Source: UBA8437 sp003445035 (GTDB lineage Bacteria > Planctomycetota > Planctomycetia > Planctomycetales > Planctomycetaceae). Taken from it: 16,726 nt of DNA. A program made the translations under genes and the position numbers. The stretch lies in the NCBI GenBank assembly GCA_937901285.1, contig CALCHI010000176.1, positions 1 to 16,726 of the forward strand, read 5' to 3'. Below the pieces are notes generated by a model. It was not told the DNA's origin, did not search any database, and saw only the letters and a list, made by a program, of their open reading frames with translations. Positions 13,057 to 16,726 of the stretch are shown in pieces (positions within the stretch are counted from its first letter, which is position 1; the number at the start of each line of letters is the position of its first letter).

Positions 13057-15246
13057 TCAGTCAATAAACGAAAACTCAGGCGTATTCAACAGTGCCCAAA
13101 AAAGGTCCTCCACCGACAGTCGCCGATCTTTCGAGGGCAAACTGGCGGCAGCCTTCTTTGATTCTTCGGCTGTTGGACGCCGAGAGAACATCAGCAAGTA
13201 CGCTTCGTCGATGATTTCCGAGTTGGCCATGTCACTGGCCGCCAGGCGAGCAACACGTCCACTATCATTCGCCAGTTTCTTGTTGAGCGCCGGCGAATTC
13301 ATCAGGTGCAGGATTTGAGGAGTTGTGGAGTCCGATGACCGTTCACACGGCGGGTCCTGGTTCGGGTCCGGCCGTCCGAACGTGTCCAGAAACAGCGACG
13401 AAGACCGGTAAGTCCAAAGTTGAGTCGCCCGGGATCCGGGCGGCATCGCGGCGAACGTCTCCTCGGTGTCCAGAACGTCATTCACGGCGTCCAACAGAAC
13501 CTCCGCTCTCATTCGATGCCGGTAAGCCCGAGCGAAGTTTCGCTGATCACCCACGTTTCGCGAGACCGGCGTCGAACTCAACTCAAACACATGCGACTTC
13601 ATGATGGTCGCGATCAGGTGTTTGACATCGTAGTCGTACGACCGAAAATCCTCGGCCAGGAACTCGAGCAGTTCTTCATTCGTTGATGGATTGGTCGCGC
13701 GAATGTCGTCGACTGGCTCCACCAATCCGCGTCCCATGATCTCTGACCAGACGCGGTTGGCCATGACCTTGGCAAAAAACGGATTCTCTGGCGACGTCAT
13801 CCAGTCGGCAAGAACTTCTCGCGGGTCCTTGTCTGGACCGATGGTCAACGGATCGCCCAGCAAGACCTGGGGCAACACGTTAGCCCCCGTCCGGCCATGA
13901 CGAAGCGACCCCGACGGTTTGGTGAAGATCAGTTCCTCACCGCCGGAGATGGGCGGTGACAGTCCACCATTGTGCCCCACCCGGGCGAAGAATGCCGCAA
14001 AGCCGAAGAAGTCATCCTGGCTCCAGACCTCAAACGGATGGTGGTGGCATTTGGCACATTCCAATCGCACACCAAGGAACAACTGGCTCACCGAGGAACC
14101 GATCTCGACAACGAGCGGCCGATCGCGATGGATAACCGTCGCCCCATTTTTCCAGGTACTCCCCTTGGCCGTCACCAGTTCGCGAGCGAACTGGTCGTAG
14201 GGGACGTTCTTCCGGAACGATTTGCGCAGGTAGGCGTCCAGCGTCCAGACCGCCTTGATGCCGACGCGATACGGATTGGGTCGGAGCAGGTCGGCCCATT
14301 TATTCGCCCAGAAATCGCCGTATTCTGGTCTCTGCAAGAGCTTGTCGACCAACCTGGAACGTTTGTCCGAGCTGCTGTCGGCGAGAAAGGCCCGCACCTC
14401 AACCGGCTTGGGAAGTCGCCCGATCACTCGCAGGCAGGCTCGCCGGATGAACTTGGAATCATCGGCCACGCCCGACGGCAGCATGCCCAGGACCTTGAGT
14501 TTCTTCCAAACCAACCGATCAATCTCGTTGTTGGTCGGCAGGTTCGCGTAAGTGTCGTCTGCAACTTCGCCCGGAATTGGCAGCGCGATGTGGCAGACGG
14601 CGATGTTGTTCATGTACCGCGCCAGCACGGCGGTTTCGCCTGGGACTGGCCCAGCCTTCACCAATCCGTCGTCCGTCACGCTGGCAATCGTGCGGTCATT
14701 GGACTGGTAGGCAGCGCTTTCTGTCACGTCTCGACGACTGCCATCGGAGTATTCCGCGAACACCCGGAGATCCGTGGACTGTCCCGCCACAAGACTTTTC
14801 GTCGGCGGTTCCACCACGACTCGGACCAACTTGGGAGCGTCGGCCGGCGTTCGCGGATAGCCCCCTTCCAACCAGCGGACAAGCAACTGAAACTGCTTGG
14901 AGTCCACCGGAAAACGAGCGCCTCCGCCATGCGGCAGGCGGCCGGTGGCCTTTTTCAACAACAGGCTCGATGCGAAAGCAGACGTTGAGATTCTCCGCCC
15001 CCTGCCCTCTCGTGTGATCGCCGCGTAATCGAAGTCGGAATCAAACCCGAGCAACGACAAGGCGAAACCGTTTTGTCCACGCGACTTGCCGTGGCACGCT
15101 CCCGAGTTACAACCGAAACGGGTCAGCAACGGTTGGATGTCGTGCTCAAAGGTAACCGGTCGCTCGCCGGCAGCGAGGTCGCCTATCGACGCACTGATGC
15201 TCATCGCGACGACCAACGCACGGACGCATTGGGGAAAGCGAAGCAT
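13057..15246 (-). CDS. Exported PSCyt1-Big2-DUF1549-DUF1553 protein
   Basis: This encodes 729 residues. A Sec signal peptide (residues ~1-27) precedes a PSCyt1-type region (FEHDIQPLLTRFGCNSGACHG) whose cysteine motif is C46-x4-C51-H52, not the classical CxxCH. The conserved SLLLKKATG and LPHGGGARF follow. Residues ~140-222 are a bacterial Ig-like (Big2) domain (VAGQSTDLRVFAEYSDGS). DUF1549/PSCyt2 spans ~238-445, including NVPYDQFARELV and a true CxxCH at 397-401 in ECAKCHHHPFEVWSQDDFFG. DUF1553/PSD1 spans ~475-715 (NPFFAKVMANRVWSEIMGRG; STNEELLEFLAEDF; MFSRRPTAEE). The family is largely restricted to Planctomycetes and relatives and its function is unknown; haem or metal binding is inferred from the Cys/His motifs. 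First gene of the operon, with a promoter candidate 43 bases upstream. Confidence 0.93.
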   Translation of the reverse strand: MLRFPQCVRALVVAMSISASIGDLAAGERPVTFEHDIQPLLTRFGCNSGACHGKSRGQNGFALSLLGFDSDFDYAAITREGRGRRISTSAFASSLLLKKATGRLPHGGGARFPVDSKQFQLLVRWLEGGYPRTPADAPKLVRVVVEPPTKSLVAGQSTDLRVFAEYSDGSRRDVTESAAYQSNDRTIASVTDDGLVKAGPVPGETAVLARYMNNIAVCHIALPIPGEVADDTYANLPTNNEIDRLVWKKLKVLGMLPSGVADDSKFIRRACLRVIGRLPKPVEVRAFLADSSSDKRSRLVDKLLQRPEYGDFWANKWADLLRPNPYRVGIKAVWTLDAYLRKSFRKNVPYDQFARELVTAKGSTWKNGATVIHRDRPLVVEIGSSVSQLFLGVRLECAKCHHHPFEVWSQDDFFGFAAFFARVGHNGGLSPPISGGEELIFTKPSGSLRHGRTGANVLPQVLLGDPLTIGPDKDPREVLADWMTSPENPFFAKVMANRVWSEIMGRGLVEPVDDIRATNPSTNEELLEFLAEDFRSYDYDVKHLIATIMKSHVFELSSTPVSRNVGDQRNFARAYRHRMRAEVLLDAVNDVLDTEETFAAMPPGSRATQLWTYRSSSLFLDTFGRPDPNQDPPCERSSDSTTPQILHLMNSPALNKKLANDSGRVARLAASDMANSEIIDEAYLLMFSRRPTAEESKKAAASLPSKDRRLSVEDLFWALLNTPEFSFID

Positions 15247-15295
15247 GGAAGTGGCAACCTCTGGAGGCGGACGACGTAAATCAACCGGCAGTCAC

Positions 15296-15324
15296 GTTTT
15301 ATCCCAATTGACACCCGGAATCAA
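15296..15324 (-). promoter_or_regulatory. Candidate sigma70-type promoter for the DUF1549/DUF1553 operon
   Basis: On the minus strand TTGATT (complement of 15319-15324) and TAAAAC (complement of 15296-15301) are separated by 17 bases. Each matches four of six consensus positions. Transcription would start near 15289, giving a leader of about 43 bases before ATG 15246. It is the best pair I find in this gap, but it is a visual match only. Confidence 0.35.
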
Positions 15325-15342
15325 GATGGCGATCTCCTCGTT

Positions 15343-15359
15343 GGTCACGGCTGGTGACC
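15343..15359. promoter_or_regulatory. Operator-like dyad upstream of the operon promoter
   Basis: GGTCAC (15343-15348) and GTGACC (15354-15359) are perfect complements with a 5-base centre. The centre at 15351 is about 62 bases upstream of the predicted transcription start, where class I activators usually bind. Its half-sites resemble those of the inverted repeat at 519-550. Binding by a dimeric regulator is inference. Confidence 0.35.
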
Positions 15360-15443
15360 GAAAAAACCGAATAACAAGACCTCGCCTGATGTGAAAGCTG
15401 GAATTGCCCCCTCTAAAACGAGTCCATGCGGTGAACCGTGCGC

Positions 15444-15463
15444 GGCAAACCCTGCCATTTGCC
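15444..15463. repeat. 6-bp inverted repeat (GGCAAA/TTTGCC)
   Basis: GGCAAA at 15444-15449 and TTTGCC at 15458-15463 flank an 8-base centre. It lies in the 385-base gap 15247-15631, which holds no convincing gene on either strand, and could be another regulatory dyad. A match this short can also arise by chance. Confidence 0.2.
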
Positions 15464-15510
15464 TTCATCAACCGGCAACTCGGTGACCATGGAACTGGCT
15501 ACCCGTTACC

Positions 15511-15538
15511 GAAGAAAACCCCTGCGGTGACGGGGTTT
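15511..15538 (-). terminator. Terminator-like hairpin downstream of DUF1501-D
   Basis: On the minus strand AAACCCC (complement of 15532-15538) and GGGGTTT (complement of 15516-15522) form a 7-bp stem with a 9-base loop, followed by a T-rich run (TTTTCTTC, beginning within the stem). It lies about 94 bases after the TAA of DUF1501-D and upstream of the next operon's promoter, the right place to separate two minus-strand transcripts. Confidence 0.5.
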
Positions 15539-15631
15539 CGACACCGTTTGTCCGCGCGGGCCAAACGTGATCCGTCCCTCGCGCCCGGCTGAAACACGGC
15601 AAGCTCTCGGACGGCTCGGAGGTCCAGGGGG

Positions 15632-16726
15632 TTAGAGAACCTGCTCGATCACCCGGCCACGGCTGATGGGCAGCGGACGTCCGGACGTGTCGTGCAATTC
15701 CGTGTCCGGCGAATAGCCCAAACAGTGAAAGACCGTCGCCATCAAGTCTCGAGGCTCCACCCTTCCAGAAATCGGATAGGCGGCACGGTCATCCGACCCG
15801 CCGTGAACAACGCCGCCCTGCACTCCACCTCCAGCCAGCGCGATCGAGAAACAGTGGCCCCAATGGTCACGTCCGGCCCGAGCATTGAACTTGGGCGTGT
15901 GCCCAAATTCACCGACCCACAAGACGAGCGTCTCGTCCAACAGCCCGCGGTCGGACAGATCGGTCAGCAAGGCCGAGTAGGCCTGGTCCATCCACGGCAT
16001 CAGAAAACGCTTCAGCAGATCGTTGTGCTTGTCGTGAGTATCCCAGCTTCCGCCATTCGGTTCTTTGTCGACCTTGGCCCAGTTGATCTGCACGAGCGAC
16101 ACACCGGCCTCGACCATCCGACGCGCCAGCAGGACACTTTGTGCCCATCGCGTCCGACCGTAACGGTCGCGAGTCGCATCCGACTCCTGCGACAGATCAA
16201 ACACCGAGCCGGCTTTCGATCGGCTCAGCAGTCCAATCGCCTGCTTTGTCTGACGTTTCAAACCAGATACGGCGGACGAGTCAGCGACGCGACCCGCGCG
16301 GCGATTGACCTCTTTGAGCAGAGCGAGTCGTTTGTCGAGACGCCGCCCTGAGATCTCTTTCGGCAAAGCGAGATCCGGAATCTTGAAGTCGGCCTGCGAC
16401 GGATCGCAGGTCAGCAACCAGGGATCGTATTGCGGCCCCAGGACACCGCCCGTTTGTCCCGGCCAGGGAATCACACCCATGTTGGCGATGCGATTGGGAA
16501 GCGTGACGGCCTGTGGCAGAGCTCTTAGGTCCTGGTCGACATACTTCGCCATGGCTCCCCAGTGCGGGGCCAGGTTGGGCGGCTTCGAGATGGCGCTTTC
16601 CGCATTCAGCGGAATGTGCGGCACACCGGTCATCATCTGGTAACCGCTTGACGAATGCGCGTTGTCATTGGTGACCATCGCTCGGAGCACGGCGATCTTG
16701 TCGGTCAACTGGGCCGTCCGCGGCAT
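15632..16726 (-). CDS. DUF1501 family protein, C-terminal part (DUF1501-D)
   Basis: This encodes 364 residues to TAA at 15632-15634; the frame continues past the right edge. The ATG at 16724-16726 is almost certainly internal, because the family's export signal and GGPS motif are missing and the first residues (PRTAQLTDKIAVLRAMVTND) match the segment that follows them. Remaining hallmarks are present: HSSSGYQMMTG, RRMVEAGVSLVQINW, WDTH, GEFGHTPKFN, AGRDHWGHCFSIALAGGG, and DLMATVFHCLGY near the end. The usual GEFGRTP reads GEFGHTP here. It is on the same strand as the DUF1549/DUF1553 operon but is separated from it by 385 bases and a terminator-like hairpin, so it probably ends a different transcript. 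AP-superfamily fold is known for the family; the substrate is unknown. Confidence 0.9.
   Translation of the reverse strand: MPRTAQLTDKIAVLRAMVTNDNAHSSSGYQMMTGVPHIPLNAESAISKPPNLAPHWGAMAKYVDQDLRALPQAVTLPNRIANMGVIPWPGQTGGVLGPQYDPWLLTCDPSQADFKIPDLALPKEISGRRLDKRLALLKEVNRRAGRVADSSAVSGLKRQTKQAIGLLSRSKAGSVFDLSQESDATRDRYGRTRWAQSVLLARRMVEAGVSLVQINWAKVDKEPNGGSWDTHDKHNDLLKRFLMPWMDQAYSALLTDLSDRGLLDETLVLWVGEFGHTPKFNARAGRDHWGHCFSIALAGGGVQGGVVHGGSDDRAAYPISGRVEPRDLMATVFHCLGYSPDTELHDTSGRPLPISRGRVIEQVL

Noticed and set aside
11922..13067. Plus-strand open frame of 381 codons
   Set aside because: Antisense to DUF1501-C, which carries all family hallmarks; the mirror frame has no recognisable domain.
13972..14988. 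Plus-strand open frame of 338 codons
   Set aside because: Antisense to the DUF1549/DUF1553 gene and without any coherent motif.
16724..16726. ATG at the right edge as the real start of DUF1501-D
   Set aside because: The protein would lack the export signal and the GGPS motif, and the residues after it align with the interior of the other DUF1501 proteins.
1..16726. tRNA or rRNA genes, CRISPR arrays, insertion sequences, integration sites
   Set aside because: No cloverleaf, rRNA-like block, regularly spaced repeats, transposase motifs or terminal repeats were seen on reading the gaps; the genes themselves fill most of the window.

Overview
The window looks like a fragment of a Planctomycetes chromosome. 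It has roughly 60% G+C and genes with poor Shine-Dalgarno sequences. Above all it carries protein families typical of that phylum: four DUF1501 proteins (alkaline-phosphatase/sulfatase-like fold), one PSCyt1/DUF1549/DUF1553 protein, a pre-peptidase C-terminal (PPC) domain protein and an exported Gfo/Idh/MocA-like protein. Nearly every gene product carries an export signal, so this is a block of cell-envelope or secreted functions. I see no tRNA, rRNA, CRISPR array, transposase or phage gene.

Layout. (1) Bases 1-467, minus strand: the 5' part of an exported protein running off the left edge, divergent from (2). The 393-base gap between them holds two clean dyads and a coding-like stretch. (2) Bases 861-9727, plus strand: a 1396-residue exported protein (hexosaminidase-like N-terminal domain, helical toroid and heparinase-like sheet region, discoidin-like domain, FG-GAP/propeller tail), a possible small ORF with strong ribosome binding sites, DUF1501-A, a signal-peptide-bearing Gfo/Idh/MocA-like protein, and DUF1501-B. 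(3) Bases 9783-15246, minus strand, convergent with (2): an operon read DUF1549/DUF1553, DUF1501-C, PPC protein, with a plausible promoter and operator just upstream. (4) Bases 15247-15631: a gap of 385 bases with that promoter, several dyads and a terminator-like hairpin. (5) Bases 15632-16726, minus strand: DUF1501-D, whose N-terminus lies beyond the right edge.

How they may work together (inference). The plus cluster resembles a polysaccharide-processing locus: a large lyase-like surface enzyme, two AP-superfamily proteins that could remove sulfate or phosphate esters, and an exported Gfo/Idh homologue whose cofactor and catalytic motifs are altered. The minus operon is the common planctomycetal set of haem-type-motif protein plus DUF1501 plus PPC protein, whose function is still not established. 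The two DUF1501 genes of the plus cluster resemble each other more than the operon copy and have no DUF1549/DUF1553 partner here, which suggests duplication and a different role.
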